Positions 1 through 8,837 of a DNA stretch of 64,000 nt are shown here, one piece after another (the stretch's first letter is position 1; every line of letters starts with the position of its first letter). The DNA is from Edaphobacter modestus (GTDB lineage: Bacteria; Acidobacteriota; Terriglobia; Terriglobales; Acidobacteriaceae). The DNA lies in contig NZ_SHKW01000001.1 in the NCBI RefSeq assembly GCF_004217555.1, forward strand, positions 4,402,001 to 4,466,000, in the 5' to 3' direction. Made by a program: the position numbers and the translations under genes. Below the pieces are notes generated by a model, which searched no databases, was not told the DNA's origin, and saw only the letters and a list, made by a program, of their open reading frames with translations.

Positions 1-421
1 CCCGATCAATGGAAAACGGTCGGATCAGGGTCCAGTATGGCTGTCCTTGCGATTCGACATGAACAAATTGCTCCTCGTCACCCACCTTCACCAAAGGCCA
101 CGCAAATCTCTCGGCCGCGGACGAAGGCGAGGGGTAAGCTCTACTGCCATCGGCCCGAAAGACTTCAGAAAGACCGTTACCTGTGGCGCGGGCGAAGTCG
201 CGAAAGTCGTCAAAACGATCATCGTCTGTAGCTTGTTGATTTTTATGAAGGAGATCTTGCAGACGATCGATTCTTCGTGCCAGTGTTTGGCGGCGTTCCG
301 CCGTCAATGTTCGCTTCAAATTGAACCACATCGCCGTGCCGAACAGCACCCAACCAGAAAAGAACATCAGCCCAAACCAAATGGTCAGACGCAACGAAAT
401 CGAAATCTGTCTCTTCAACAT
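1..421 (-). CDS. Sensor histidine kinase, N-terminal part (cut by window edge)
   Basis: About 140 codons are open from an ATG at 421 to the window edge. The reading begins with a basic stretch and a strong membrane segment at about residues 11-34 (FGLMFFSGWVLFGTAMWF), followed by what should be a periplasmic sensor region. The start codon overlaps the stop of the upstream response-regulator gene by 7 bases (ATGTTGA), which suggests translational coupling. Position and topology fit the cognate kinase of an OmpR-type two-component system. The HAMP, H-box and ATPase domains lie outside the window, so the kinase assignment is an inference from context and topology. Confidence 0.75.
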   Translation of the reverse strand, partial: MLKRQISISLRLTIWFGLMFFSGWVLFGTAMWFNLKRTLTAERRQTLARRIDRLQDLLHKNQQATDDDRFDDFRDFARATGNGLSEVFRADGSRAYPSPSSAAERFAWPLVKVGDEEQFVHVESQGQPYWTLIRPFSIDR

Positions 422-1092
422 GGCTCGATTCGTAATGAGTAGCCAACGCCCCGGATTGTATGCAGCATCTCAGTCTCGCCGGGTCGAGTAATCTTTGCGC
501 GTAATGCTCCAATGAGGACATACAAACTCTCAAAACTCACGTCTGCATCCCTGCCCCATCCCTCGTCGATAAGCGTTGCATGCGGAACGACGGCCTTGGC
601 CCGTCGCATCAGGACTTCGAGTAACGCACACTCCGTCCGTGTCAGAGAGACGGTCCGGAGTCCGCGTTGCAATTCGTAGAGATGGGGGCGGAAAATTAAA
701 TCCGCAAAGTTCACCTCTTTGGCAGTTGGAGGCGGGAGGCGACGTTCAGAGGCCCTCACCTTGGCCAACAAAACATCCAATGCAAATGGTTTCGTGAGAT
801 AGTCGTCCGCTCCAGCATCGAGACCATAGATGATGTCCTGCATTGTGTCGCGGGCTGAGACAATGATTGTCTGTGTTGCAAGCCTCTCTTCGCGCAACTT
901 TTTGATAACAGAGAATCCATCTTTCTTGGGAACCATTACATCCAGGATTAGTAGATCGAAGTTATTCGTCTTCCCTAGTCGAAGACCTTCTTCACCGTCG
1001 TAAGCCAGCGTCACAACATGTCCCTCGTTTTCGAGAGCAGATCCGAGATGGGCTGCAAGCTTCTTTTTGTCTTCTACAACGAGAATTTTCAT
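415..1092 (-). CDS. OmpR/PhoB-family response regulator
   Basis: This 225-aa protein has an N-terminal receiver domain: acidic residues near VVEDKKK, phospho-acceptor Asp51 in LILDVMVPK, and the conserved Lys101 in LTKPF. The residue usually Thr in the LTA position is Ser79 (VSAR), a common conservative change. The C-terminal half is a winged-helix DNA-binding domain ending in the typical HTIRGVGYSLR. It precedes and overlaps a kinase gene and is divergent from a TBDR/phytase pair; the shared promoter holds an 11-bp tandem direct repeat of the kind bound by this family. Control of phosphate or phytate scavenging is an inference from this context. Confidence 0.93.
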   Translation of the reverse strand: MKILVVEDKKKLAAHLGSALENEGHVVTLAYDGEEGLRLGKTNNFDLLILDVMVPKKDGFSVIKKLREERLATQTIIVSARDTMQDIIYGLDAGADDYLTKPFALDVLLAKVRASERRLPPPTAKEVNFADLIFRPHLYELQRGLRTVSLTRTECALLEVLMRRAKAVVPHATLIDEGWGRDADVSFESLYVLIGALRAKITRPGETEMLHTIRGVGYSLRIEPC

Positions 1093-1155
1093 CCTTCTGC
1101 GAGGCTAACGGCGAATTGTAAATTTCCCATGAAAACCCGCTCAGTCGGGCAGTTC

Positions 1156-1177
1156 CTTAGGTTGAGCTTAGGTTGAA
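1156..1177. promoter_or_regulatory. 11-bp tandem direct repeat, candidate response-regulator site
   Basis: Two adjacent copies of CTTAGGTTGAG/A (1156-1166 and 1167-1177) differ only in the last base. They lie between the divergent response-regulator and TBDR genes. OmpR/PhoB-family dimers bind tandem repeats spaced by one helical turn, so this is a likely site for autoregulation and control of the TBDR/phosphatase pair. The repeat is seen directly; its function is inferred. Confidence 0.6.
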
Positions 1178-1236
1178 CTGACATAGTACTTCCAATCCCT
1201 GCAGCCCAGGCAGTACCCGTAAAAGAAAGAGGCTCT

Positions 1237-4221
1237 ATGTCTATTGTCAGAGAGGGTTGGATAAACATCGTCGCGGTATATGTGCTTTTGGTTCTCTTGC
1301 TATCATCCCACGGGTTATCGGCTCAGTCCGGCAAAGGCCTCATCACTGGCTCGGTTGTCGATGATTCAAATGCAACGCTCAGCGGTGCCCAGGTCCAATT
1401 GCTTCCTCTAGGTCTCATCAGTGTGACTAACAACCAGGGGACGTTCGCCTTCCCTGAGATTCCTGCAGGAAAATACACACTTGCGGTTTCTTATGTTGGC
1501 TTCAAACCAATGCAAAAGGATGTGGAACTAACTGCCGGTCAAACACTCAATGTCTCTCTGACGCTCACGGTGACGTCTGTCAGTGAAGAAATTATCGTTA
1601 CTGCAGAGCGCCCGCACGGAGAGGCTGAAGCCATCAATCAAACACGGACCGCCGATAACATCGTGCAGGTCCTGCCCAACGAAGTTATTATGAGTCTGCC
1701 AAATGCTAATGTGGCCGATGCCATAGGCAGATTGCCATCTGTTTCTCTTTACCGAATCGAAGGAGAAGGTGTCTACATTCAGGTTCGTGGTACCGAGCCG
1801 CGCTTGACGAATGTCACCGTCGACGGAATCACCATCCCTTCACCAGAGCCAACTGTACGCCAGGTTCGTCTTGATGTGCTGCCATCCGATCTGGTTGAAG
1901 CGGTCGAACTGAACAAGACGCTCTCTGCGAATCAGGACGCCAGCGGTATCGGAGGCTCTGTCAACCTGCGCACCAAAGAGGCCGGTGAGCAGCCGACGAT
2001 GAACTTCTGGGGCAATGGAGGCTATAACAAGATCGAAAATGGCCGCGGCTCATACGGCCTCGGCGGAACCGTTGGTAAGCGTTTTGGTACCACGAAGAAG
2101 TTCGGCCTGCTAGGCAATGGAGCCTATGACTATAACGGTCGCGGCATCGATAACATTCAACCCAGCCTCGATCCATTATCGTCCTTTGCTCGCCCTTTTT
2201 ACGATAACGACACGATTCGCGAGTATCGCTACTACCGGTATCGTTACGGCTTTGCAGGCAGCGCTGACTATCGAATCAACGATGATGCCAGCATCTATGC
2301 TCACGGATTGTTTTCGGATTTCAAAGACTGGGGCGACAAGTGGTACTACTCCCCAATTTCGACAGCTATCAGCTCCAATGGCACACTGCCAAGCCCAACC
2401 GCATCATCGCCAAGCCCCAAGTTCTATACATCCAGCAAACGGCCTAACGCTTCAGTAGGTGCACTCATCGTAGGCGGTCGGGACGCAACAGCAAACACGC
2501 TAACGAGCTTCGAAATATCCGCGGCGCGTTCCTACGAGATCAGTTCGGCAGGAAATCCGAAGGCCGATTTCTCCTGGATCGGACCCAACGTGGCATGTAA
2601 CTACGATCCTTCGGCTCAAACGAATCTGAACCGTCCTCATTTCGGCGTATGCGACGGCCCCAATTCGCCCCTTTTGAATTCTTCAAACTGGATCTTCAAG
2701 GACATCACGACCTCGCGCGGCCTTACAGCGCAGCTCAATCTTACTGGCGCCGTCTCTCACGCCAGGAACTACGAAGTTGCTTCGCACTTCGGAACCTTCG
2801 AAGCTGGCTTCAAGCTCACGAACGCCCACAAGAACCAAAACGCGACGGAGACGGTATACGACGGTTGGTCCACGAAGGCGGGATCATCAACGCCAACCAT
2901 GGCGCAGCTTCAGAGCAACTTCGCGGGTACAAACTTCTACGATAATTCTTATTACGGCGGTAAGTACGGCCCAGTTTCCGATTTCAATCTCGTCCAGGAC
3001 TACACGCTCAAGAACTTTTCGGGTTATGTCGATCCGCAGAAGACGGCCGCCGCCACTTATCCGAATTTCTTTCATACTATCGAACGCCTCACGGCCGGCT
3101 ACGCGATGAACACGATCACGTTCGGGAAACTGCGAGCACAAACTGGTATTCGGTTCGAAGCCACCCATATGGATACGTTCGGCTACAACCTCACGTTTTA
3201 TGGCCCAAGCACCGCTACTCAGCTTTGCGGATCGCAGCCATACAAGAATTGTTGGACGGTCAATGGGGTCTCCAACAATCCATCGTACCTGGATGTGCTA
3301 CCAAGTGTGCAGCTGCGTTACGCACTTACTCCGAACTCTGCCCTCCGTGCAGTCTACGCTCGTGGCATCGCACGACCTGACGCTTACCAACTCGTTCCTT
3401 ACGTCACTGAGGACAGCACCGCGAGCCCGACAGCTGTAACGATCGGCAATCCTGCTCTCAAACCAACTCGTGCGAATAACTACGACGTGCTTTATGAGAA
3501 GTATCTGAACCCATTGGGAATGATTCAAGCGGGGGTGTTCTTCAAGCAACTTAACTCGCCGCAGCTTCTTACATCCATTCCTGGCGGCCTGAACCTGTCG
3601 AACTTTCCGCCTGGATATTTCCCGTCTTCACTGCAAAGCGTCATCGAACAATACCCCGGTGACGCCGTCACCCAATATGTCAACGGTCAGAATGCCTGGC
3701 TCTACGGCTTCGAGATCAGCTTTCAGCAGCACCTTAGCTATCTTCCGGGCCTGCTGCGTGGTCTGGGGATCTCCGCTAACTACAGCTATACAAAATCGAA
3801 GGAAAAGGGTCTTCCGCTCCGAACCGATCGGCCAACGCTAATCGATCAGGCACCTCATAACTTCAATATCAGTTCAACCTACGACACCAGGCGCCTATCG
3901 TTACGAGTCGGTCTTGCCTACAACGGAGCTAGCCTCTTCTCTTATAACTGGATTTCCCCTGGCTTGGTGAAAGGCGCTGATCCGAGCAACCTCGGACCGA
4001 ATGGACCCTCCGGTGACGTATACACACTCACGCACTTCCAGGTTGATACACAGGCCAGCTACCGCGTTTTCCGTGGCTGGAGCGCAGTGGTGTCAGGGCT
4101 GAACCTCAATAACGAGGTGTTCGGTTATTACACAGGTAGCACACAATTCGTAAATCAGCGTGAGTACTACAAACCAACAATCAGTGGTGGCGTTCGCTAC
4201 ACCTTCCAGGCCTCTCGATAA
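1237..4221 (+). CDS. TonB-dependent receptor (Xanthomonas/Caulobacter type)
   Basis: A 994-aa outer-membrane receptor. It has a signal peptide (about residues 1-30, ending LSAQS), a carboxypeptidase-regulatory-like beta domain (about 35-115, GLITGSVVDDSNATLSGAQV), and a plug domain with the block LPNANVADAIGRLPSVSL and VYIQVRGTEPRLTNVTVDG. The barrel ends in an aromatic-rich strand (GGVRYTFQ). The start follows a purine-rich AAAGAGG site. A secreted histidine phosphatase starts 76 bases downstream on the same strand, so the receptor probably imports a phosphorylated compound or its product, with phytate as the best guess. Substrate specificity cannot be read from the sequence. Confidence 0.9.
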   Translation: MSIVREGWINIVAVYVLLVLLLSSHGLSAQSGKGLITGSVVDDSNATLSGAQVQLLPLGLISVTNNQGTFAFPEIPAGKYTLAVSYVGFKPMQKDVELTAGQTLNVSLTLTVTSVSEEIIVTAERPHGEAEAINQTRTADNIVQVLPNEVIMSLPNANVADAIGRLPSVSLYRIEGEGVYIQVRGTEPRLTNVTVDGITIPSPEPTVRQVRLDVLPSDLVEAVELNKTLSANQDASGIGGSVNLRTKEAGEQPTMNFWGNGGYNKIENGRGSYGLGGTVGKRFGTTKKFGLLGNGAYDYNGRGIDNIQPSLDPLSSFARPFYDNDTIREYRYYRYRYGFAGSADYRINDDASIYAHGLFSDFKDWGDKWYYSPISTAISSNGTLPSPTASSPSPKFYTSSKRPNASVGALIVGGRDATANTLTSFEISAARSYEISSAGNPKADFSWIGPNVACNYDPSAQTNLNRPHFGVCDGPNSPLLNSSNWIFKDITTSRGLTAQLNLTGAVSHARNYEVASHFGTFEAGFKLTNAHKNQNATETVYDGWSTKAGSSTPTMAQLQSNFAGTNFYDNSYYGGKYGPVSDFNLVQDYTLKNFSGYVDPQKTAAATYPNFFHTIERLTAGYAMNTITFGKLRAQTGIRFEATHMDTFGYNLTFYGPSTATQLCGSQPYKNCWTVNGVSNNPSYLDVLPSVQLRYALTPNSALRAVYARGIARPDAYQLVPYVTEDSTASPTAVTIGNPALKPTRANNYDVLYEKYLNPLGMIQAGVFFKQLNSPQLLTSIPGGLNLSNFPPGYFPSSLQSVIEQYPGDAVTQYVNGQNAWLYGFEISFQQHLSYLPGLLRGLGISANYSYTKSKEKGLPLRTDRPTLIDQAPHNFNISSTYDTRRLSLRVGLAYNGASLFSYNWISPGLVKGADPSNLGPNGPSGDVYTLTHFQVDTQASYRVFRGWSAVVSGLNLNNEVFGYYTGSTQFVNQREYYKPTISGGVRYTFQASR

Positions 4222-4297
4222 ACATCGCAGGCCTTAGATGAGCGGAGGGACATTGACAGTCGGTGCACTCCGCCATCTCCCTTATTTAAGGAGTCAA

Positions 4298-5620
4298 ATG
4301 ATTCGACAGATCGTTACCCTTTGCTGGGTTATGTACGTAATTTGTTCCCCGCTACTAGGACAAGCTTCTCGCGAACCGAACAAAGGCCAGCTGCAGTTTG
4401 TTATCTATCTCAGTCGTCATGGAGTCCGTTCACCTACTGGAAAAGCCGCACAATATAGTGTTTATTCAAAGGGTTCGTGGCCAATCTGGGACGTACCCCC
4501 GGGATACCTGACAAAGCACGGTTATCACCTGATGGAGCTCTTCGGCGCCTATGACAGATTGGCACTGGCACAGCAGGGTCTTGTGGCCTCCAGCGGATGC
4601 GCTGACGCCGTTAACGTCACCTTCTACGCTGACTCTGATCAACGTACGCGAGAGACTGGCAAAGCTCTCGCAGCAGGAATGTTTCCGGGATGCAGTGTCC
4701 CTGTGCGGGCATTGGAGGAGCAAGCAAACGATCCGCTCTTTCACCCAGTTAAAACGAAGGTGGACTCTAGCGATTCACGCCTGGCGTTCTCTGCCCTAGC
4801 GGGGCGCATTGGCAATGATCCTCAAAACCTTACCGAGGCCCACCGAGCACAGCTGTCCGTACTCGACAAGTTGCTTGAAACCTGTGGAACCACAAGACAG
4901 GATCAAAAACGCGTCTCGTTGTTTGAAATTCCCTCCACGCTGTCAATGGGGCAAGGCGATCACCTTGTCGATATAAAGGGCCCACTTAGCACAGCAGGTA
5001 CTTTCACAGAGAACTTCTTGCTGGAGTATACGGAGGGAATGGATACTTCGAGTGTCGGATGGGGCTGCGTCGATGGAGCGGCCGTTCGCACTTTGATTGA
5101 TCTTCATACTGCATCAGTTGATTTCGCACAACGAACTCCCGCAATCGCCAAAAGACAGGCAAGCAATCTTCTCGGTCAGGTTCATCTCTCTCTCAATCAG
5201 GCGATCATAGGCAAACCCATCGCCGGGGCCCTCGGCAAGCCCATGGATAAGGTTCTTTTCCTCATCGGGCACGACACCAATCTGACCAACATCGCCGGGT
5301 TGCTGCGAATAAACTGGATTATTGATGGGCGACGCGACGATACGCCACCAGGTGGAAGTCTGATTTTCGAGCTTTGGAAGACGGATGGAAATAAGTATTC
5401 GGTTCGCACGTACTACACAGCACAGACCTTAGAACAGATGAGGAATGCGACCGAGTTATCTTTGGCTGCACCACCGCCGCGGATCCCAATATTTATTCCT
5501 GATTGCAGTAAGAACGATTTTTCATGTGACTGGGATGATTTCTCAAGAACACTCCTCCAACTAACCGGGGGGATTTCTACGGCTGGCAAGGCCGGGACCG
5601 CCGAGCTTGACCCAAGATGA
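4298..5620 (+). CDS. Secreted histidine acid phosphatase / phytase
   Basis: Histidine-type acid phosphatase of branch 2 (AppA phytase / glucose-1-phosphatase family), about 440 aa. The catalytic block RHGVRSP is at residues 40-46 and the proton-donor HD pair at about 325-326 (FLIGHDTNLT). A signal peptide spans about residues 1-22 (ending LLGQA), so it acts in the periplasm or outside the cell, releasing phosphate from phytate or sugar phosphates. The start at 4298 is chosen because it follows AAGGAG at good spacing and begins the signal peptide; an in-frame ATG at 4238 would add 20 residues and spoil it. It follows the TBDR gene closely and is likely co-transcribed. Confidence 0.9.
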   Translation: MIRQIVTLCWVMYVICSPLLGQASREPNKGQLQFVIYLSRHGVRSPTGKAAQYSVYSKGSWPIWDVPPGYLTKHGYHLMELFGAYDRLALAQQGLVASSGCADAVNVTFYADSDQRTRETGKALAAGMFPGCSVPVRALEEQANDPLFHPVKTKVDSSDSRLAFSALAGRIGNDPQNLTEAHRAQLSVLDKLLETCGTTRQDQKRVSLFEIPSTLSMGQGDHLVDIKGPLSTAGTFTENFLLEYTEGMDTSSVGWGCVDGAAVRTLIDLHTASVDFAQRTPAIAKRQASNLLGQVHLSLNQAIIGKPIAGALGKPMDKVLFLIGHDTNLTNIAGLLRINWIIDGRRDDTPPGGSLIFELWKTDGNKYSVRTYYTAQTLEQMRNATELSLAAPPPRIPIFIPDCSKNDFSCDWDDFSRTLLQLTGGISTAGKAGTAELDPR

Positions 5621-6235
5621 CTTCATCACATGCACGCATCACTGCCATAAGGTCAAGCAGTAGTAATGGTGAATGTGGCCGGAGGGTGAACGTGAAGTCA
5701 ACCGATCAAGGTAACGGGGTCGCGATCATGGGAACCCTCTGGTTGGGTATTCATTGTGTTGGCGCCCGATAGAAATGTCTCTATCCGCGGCGGATCGAAA
5801 AATGTCAGTATAGCGCCGTAGCCGTCGTGCGGTGGAAATGTGTGAAATCGCCGTTGTTTGGCGATTTCCAAGGTCTGTGGGAAGAGGGGGAGACAGGATG
5901 GCTTCATCGTCCTGTCTCCTACGCTTTCCATCAGACCGGCATTTTCGCCCCACTGAATCTGCAGTACGAAAATACTTCCTGCGAAGCCTTGACGCTTCTA
6001 TCGCCGCCAACCTGTAAGCGAAGCGCTACGTAATCCTGACCCTCATCGAGGCCAAGCAATTACTGGAATCCGGAGGATCGATTCGCTCAACTTCCGGTTT
6101 GACCACTCGGCAGCGACCGTAACCTCCCGCAAGCTGACTTGAACGAAGCCGCTGCGCGGCGGACGCGTTCACGTGTGGCTGACCGTCCGATAGTGGCGCT
6201 GATTTAGGTTGTGTCGCAGAGAAGGAGGATTCTCT
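5621..6235. other. Intergenic region with two strong hairpins
   Basis: No convincing gene is seen between the phosphatase and the integrase remnant. Two perfect inverted repeats stand close together: GAAATCGCC/GGCGATTTC (5844-5868, 7-base loop) and GGAGACAGGA/TCCTGTCTCC (5889-5919, 11-base loop). Neither is followed by a clear T-run, so they may be factor-dependent terminators of the phosphatase operon or palindromic repeat elements. Confidence 0.5.
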
Positions 6236-6440
6236 GTGCCTCATCTACGTCAGATCATGTTGGAACAGCTGGAGCGTCGCAACTACTCTCAGTCCACCAT
6301 TCGCGCTTACATCCGCACGGTCGAGCAGTTCGCTCGGCAGTCTTATTGTCCACCGGATCGTCTTGGCCCGGGTCCGCATTACAGCGTGGTCTGTTTGTCA
6401 CTCTCCAGAAGTTGGAGCGCCGGACAAAACGGCTGGGCCC
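6236..6440 (+). pseudogene. Tyrosine recombinase/integrase remnant (N-terminal SAM-like domain)
   Basis: A GTG start at 6236, preceded by AAGGAGG, opens a reading that looks like the start of a phage-type integrase: MLEQLERRNYSQSTIRAYI, then VEQFARQ and PPDRLGPG. This is the core-binding domain of tyrosine recombinases of the kind often linked to IS91-like elements. The frame breaks near 6380. A plausible continuation (GLFVTLQKLERRTKR) is readable in another frame, and the catalytic domain is missing. The remnant runs into the 3' end of the convergent anti-sigma gene, so an old insertion probably reshaped this gene's end. Confidence 0.65.
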
Positions 6441-7207
6441 ATCGGCATGCTCGATCCCTCCGCTCTTTCGATCGTGACTGCAAAGGCCTTCGCGGGAATA
6501 CCGGGAGGAAGCGGCGGCATCACCACACTGGCGTCGCCGCCTTTATCGGGACGGAAGACTCCCGCCGGAATGGGTGCGCTGCCATTGGCGGGAATCACCC
6601 AGAGTTCATAGGCCTTATCCGCAGGCAGGCTCTTTAGATTGCTTCCCTGGAAAATCAACTCTCCACGATCTGCAAGGTAGATCGCATGTCCGGTAGGCAC
6701 AACCGCGGTCTTTGTTGCCGTCAGCGTAGCCCGTTGTGCCGAAGGCGCCATCAGCAGGTTCAGCACGCGTTGCGAATGAACATTCTCTTCGGTTGACCGC
6801 ACTGCCAGAAGAGATTGTTCCCGCAACTGTTCCCGCAATGTGTTTACCTTTACGCTCAGCCCTGCCGCACCGACAGCTAGCGCTGCCGCAATAGCCCATG
6901 GGACCCATGCCGTCTTGGCTGGCCTCTTTGCAAAGGAGATTATCGCGGGCACGGTCCGGGCAGTACTGTCTGGGCGAACGTCAGCTCGGATGCTGTCCAT
7001 GAAGTGCTGCCGTGCTCCCTCAGGAACCGGTTGCTGATCCACGCTCATCCCAAGTGCGGTCAAATCGCTCGCAACTGCTTTCAACTCCTCGCGGCATTCC
7101 GCACAACTTTGCAGGTGGGCACTGACCGCGGTCAGATCTTCACCGCGAAGAGATGCCATCGCATACAGTGCGAGATCTTCCTGCACGATATGTGTGCCGC
7201 CGTTCAT
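6398..7207 (-). CDS. Anti-sigma factor, RskA family with zinc-finger N-terminus
   Basis: This 269-aa protein starts with an anti-sigma zinc-binding motif HxxxCxxC (His31, Cys35, Cys38 in HLQSCAEC). A single membrane segment follows at about residues 100-118 (WVPWAIAAALAVGAAGLSV), then a short coiled stretch, then a periplasmic RskA-like domain (KAYELWVIPANGSAPIPAG). The start overlaps the sigma-factor stop by 4 bases (ATGA). It should hold the ECF sigma factor inactive at the membrane until signalled. The last residues (SGAPTSGE) lie in DNA shared with the convergent integrase remnant and may not be the ancestral end. Confidence 0.9.
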   Translation of the reverse strand: MNGGTHIVQEDLALYAMASLRGEDLTAVSAHLQSCAECREELKAVASDLTALGMSVDQQPVPEGARQHFMDSIRADVRPDSTARTVPAIISFAKRPAKTAWVPWAIAAALAVGAAGLSVKVNTLREQLREQSLLAVRSTEENVHSQRVLNLLMAPSAQRATLTATKTAVVPTGHAIYLADRGELIFQGSNLKSLPADKAYELWVIPANGSAPIPAGVFRPDKGGDASVVMPPLPPGIPAKAFAVTIERAEGSSMPMGPAVLSGAPTSGE

Positions 7208-7824
7208 GCCTGCAATGCCTTTCGTAAACTCATCAACGCCAGTCGAATCCGGGTCTTTACTGTGCCCAGAGGATCTCCAGTGCGCTCTGAAATCTCTGTC
7301 TGGGTCAATCCTTCAAAATAAGCGAGCTCCAGGGTATTTCGTTGTTCCGGCGGAAGCGTGGTCAGCACCGTCCTGACCTTTTGCATCATCGTACTTCGCT
7401 CCACCTCTGTGGCCAGGTTCTGTCCCGAAGAAATCGGATGGTCATCGATGGAATCCATGGGCCGCTTACGTCTCAGAATATCAATGGCTCGGTTCCGTGT
7501 AACCACCAGCAGCCACGCACCCAAGGAGCCCCGGCTTGGAAGGAACGCTCCCGGATTTCTCCATAGCTGGAAAAATACATCCTGCAACAAGTCCTCGGCT
7601 CGGCCCGAATCCCTAAGAACGCGCAACGCTACGGAGTACACCAATCCCCCGTATCGATCGAAGAGGCTTGTCATTGCCTTCTCATCCTTCTCGCTAACGA
7701 GCCTCAGCAGGGACTCGTCACTCTCGGGCGAGCCGGCTTCACTGTGCAGCGGTCGAAGCGATTGAGGCGCGTTATTGATAGAACGCTGGGGAAGATCCAT
7801 CGGATTGTGGGAATCATCCGTCAT
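7204..7824 (-). CDS. ECF-subfamily RNA polymerase sigma factor (SigK-like)
   Basis: About 206 aa. The sigma-2 region includes SLFDRYGGLVYSVALRVL and DLLQDVFFQLWRNP; the sigma-4 helix-turn-helix reads LTQTEISERTGDPLGTVKTR, as usual for ECF factors paired with RskA anti-sigmas. The ATG at 7824 is preferred; a TTG two codons upstream is possible and no strong ribosome site decides between them. It is followed by, and overlaps, its anti-sigma gene. Two ferritin-like genes lie upstream on the same strand, but a strong hairpin separates them, so the sigma gene may have its own promoter. Confidence 0.92.
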   Translation of the reverse strand: MTDDSHNPMDLPQRSINNAPQSLRPLHSEAGSPESDESLLRLVSEKDEKAMTSLFDRYGGLVYSVALRVLRDSGRAEDLLQDVFFQLWRNPGAFLPSRGSLGAWLLVVTRNRAIDILRRKRPMDSIDDHPISSGQNLATEVERSTMMQKVRTVLTTLPPEQRNTLELAYFEGLTQTEISERTGDPLGTVKTRIRLALMSLRKALQA

Positions 7825-7872
7825 CGGCAAAACATCAAGTAGTTCAACATAGGATGCAATATCATGACCACG

Positions 7873-7907
7873 CGTAGAGAGGGCCGGATCATCCGGCCCT
7901 CTCTACG
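7873..7907. terminator. 17-bp perfect inverted repeat between ferritin and sigma genes
   Basis: The arms CGTAGAGAGGGCCGGAT and ATCCGGCCCTCTCTACG pair perfectly over 17 bp around a single base. It lies between the stop of the second ferritin-like gene (7923) and the sigma start (7824). No T-run follows on the minus strand, so it is either a strong attenuating hairpin or a terminator not of the classical intrinsic type. Confidence 0.55.
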
Positions 7908-7922
7908 TTCAAAAACAGGTCC

Positions 7923-8828
7923 TTACTTAATGTTGCCAGTCATTGCTTTCGGATAAAAAGCGCCTCCTGTACCAGCCGGACCGCCGCCATACACGATGTT
8001 CAACACCTGCGAAGTCGTCCGGGAAAACGTCAGCGCGTTGTCATCGTTATCCACGATGGTTGACGCTCCACTCATGACGCCCACGCCAACGTCACCCGTT
8101 CCCGTCCCATCGAGCCTAGCGCGCGTAGCCGCGATGGCCTGGGATGCCGACTGCGCCGCCTCCCCTGCCTGAAAGATACGGGTCCGGATTGACGCTGCGT
8201 GGTACGCCTCAACATTATGGATTCCGACTGCCTTGTCGAGGTACGTCTTGTCTGAAATAAGACCTGCCGCTCCTTGGTATGCCGTTACACCCACGTCTTC
8301 AAAGATGAACGCCCCAAGCAGGAAGTTTGTCTCGCTTGCAAATGGATCGAAGGTCGCTCCAAGCCCAGCCGCTTGCGCGAGCGCATTGAAGCTGTTCATC
8401 AGGTCGATCGGCGGCTGAGCAACTGCCGACGCTCCCAACTGAGCCTGCAAAAACTTCACGTGGTTTTGTTCATCCATCGCAACCTCGGCGGCAAACTTCT
8501 GCAGCAGGGGAGTCGTAAACGTCACCTTTGCGTTTTGCTTCACCGTCACGGCGCCGCCGGCCGTCCCGTTGCCGCCCTTGGTCGGAATTCCCGCCTGATC
8601 CAGCGTCATCCCCGTCGTGGCAATCGTGTAAAACTGCGCTTCGAGAAACTCCAGATTCAGCGCGAAGTTCAAAATGTCCGCATCCGTCACAGTGGCTGAC
8701 TGAGCGAAAGCCGCTTTACCCAGAGCAAGTCCGGCCAGCGCAGCACCCCCCATCAGAATGGCAGATCGACGCGACGATCGACTCTCCTCCATCGACACAC
8801 TGTCCTGATTTCTGTCTTGGTAGCTCAT
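7923..8828 (-). CDS. Ferritin-like domain protein, Tat-type leader (paralog B)
   Basis: About 301 aa. The N-terminus has paired arginines and a hydrophobic stretch (RRSAILMGGAALAGLALG), a Tat-like signal ending in AFAQS. The body reads as a four-helix ferritin-like fold: NLEFLEAQFY, EVAMDEQNHVKFL with ExxH spacing, FEDVGVTAYQG and HNVEAYHAA, residues able to bind a metal pair. The ATG at 8828 is favoured over 8834 because AGGAG then lies six bases away, exactly as in the upstream paralog. It starts 9 bases after the paralog's stop, so the two are co-transcribed. Role: exported iron-binding or oxidative-stress protein; enzymatic activity unknown. Confidence 0.82.
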   Translation of the reverse strand: MSYQDRNQDSVSMEESRSSRRSAILMGGAALAGLALGKAAFAQSATVTDADILNFALNLEFLEAQFYTIATTGMTLDQAGIPTKGGNGTAGGAVTVKQNAKVTFTTPLLQKFAAEVAMDEQNHVKFLQAQLGASAVAQPPIDLMNSFNALAQAAGLGATFDPFASETNFLLGAFIFEDVGVTAYQGAAGLISDKTYLDKAVGIHNVEAYHAASIRTRIFQAGEAAQSASQAIAATRARLDGTGTGDVGVGVMSGASTIVDNDDNALTFSRTTSQVLNIVYGGGPAGTGGAFYPKAMTGNIK

Positions 8829-8837
8829 CGTCATCTC

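Noticed and set aside
47..442. 131-codon plus-strand frame at the left edge
   Set aside because: Antisense to the sensor kinase start, whose overlap with the regulator and membrane segment are convincing.
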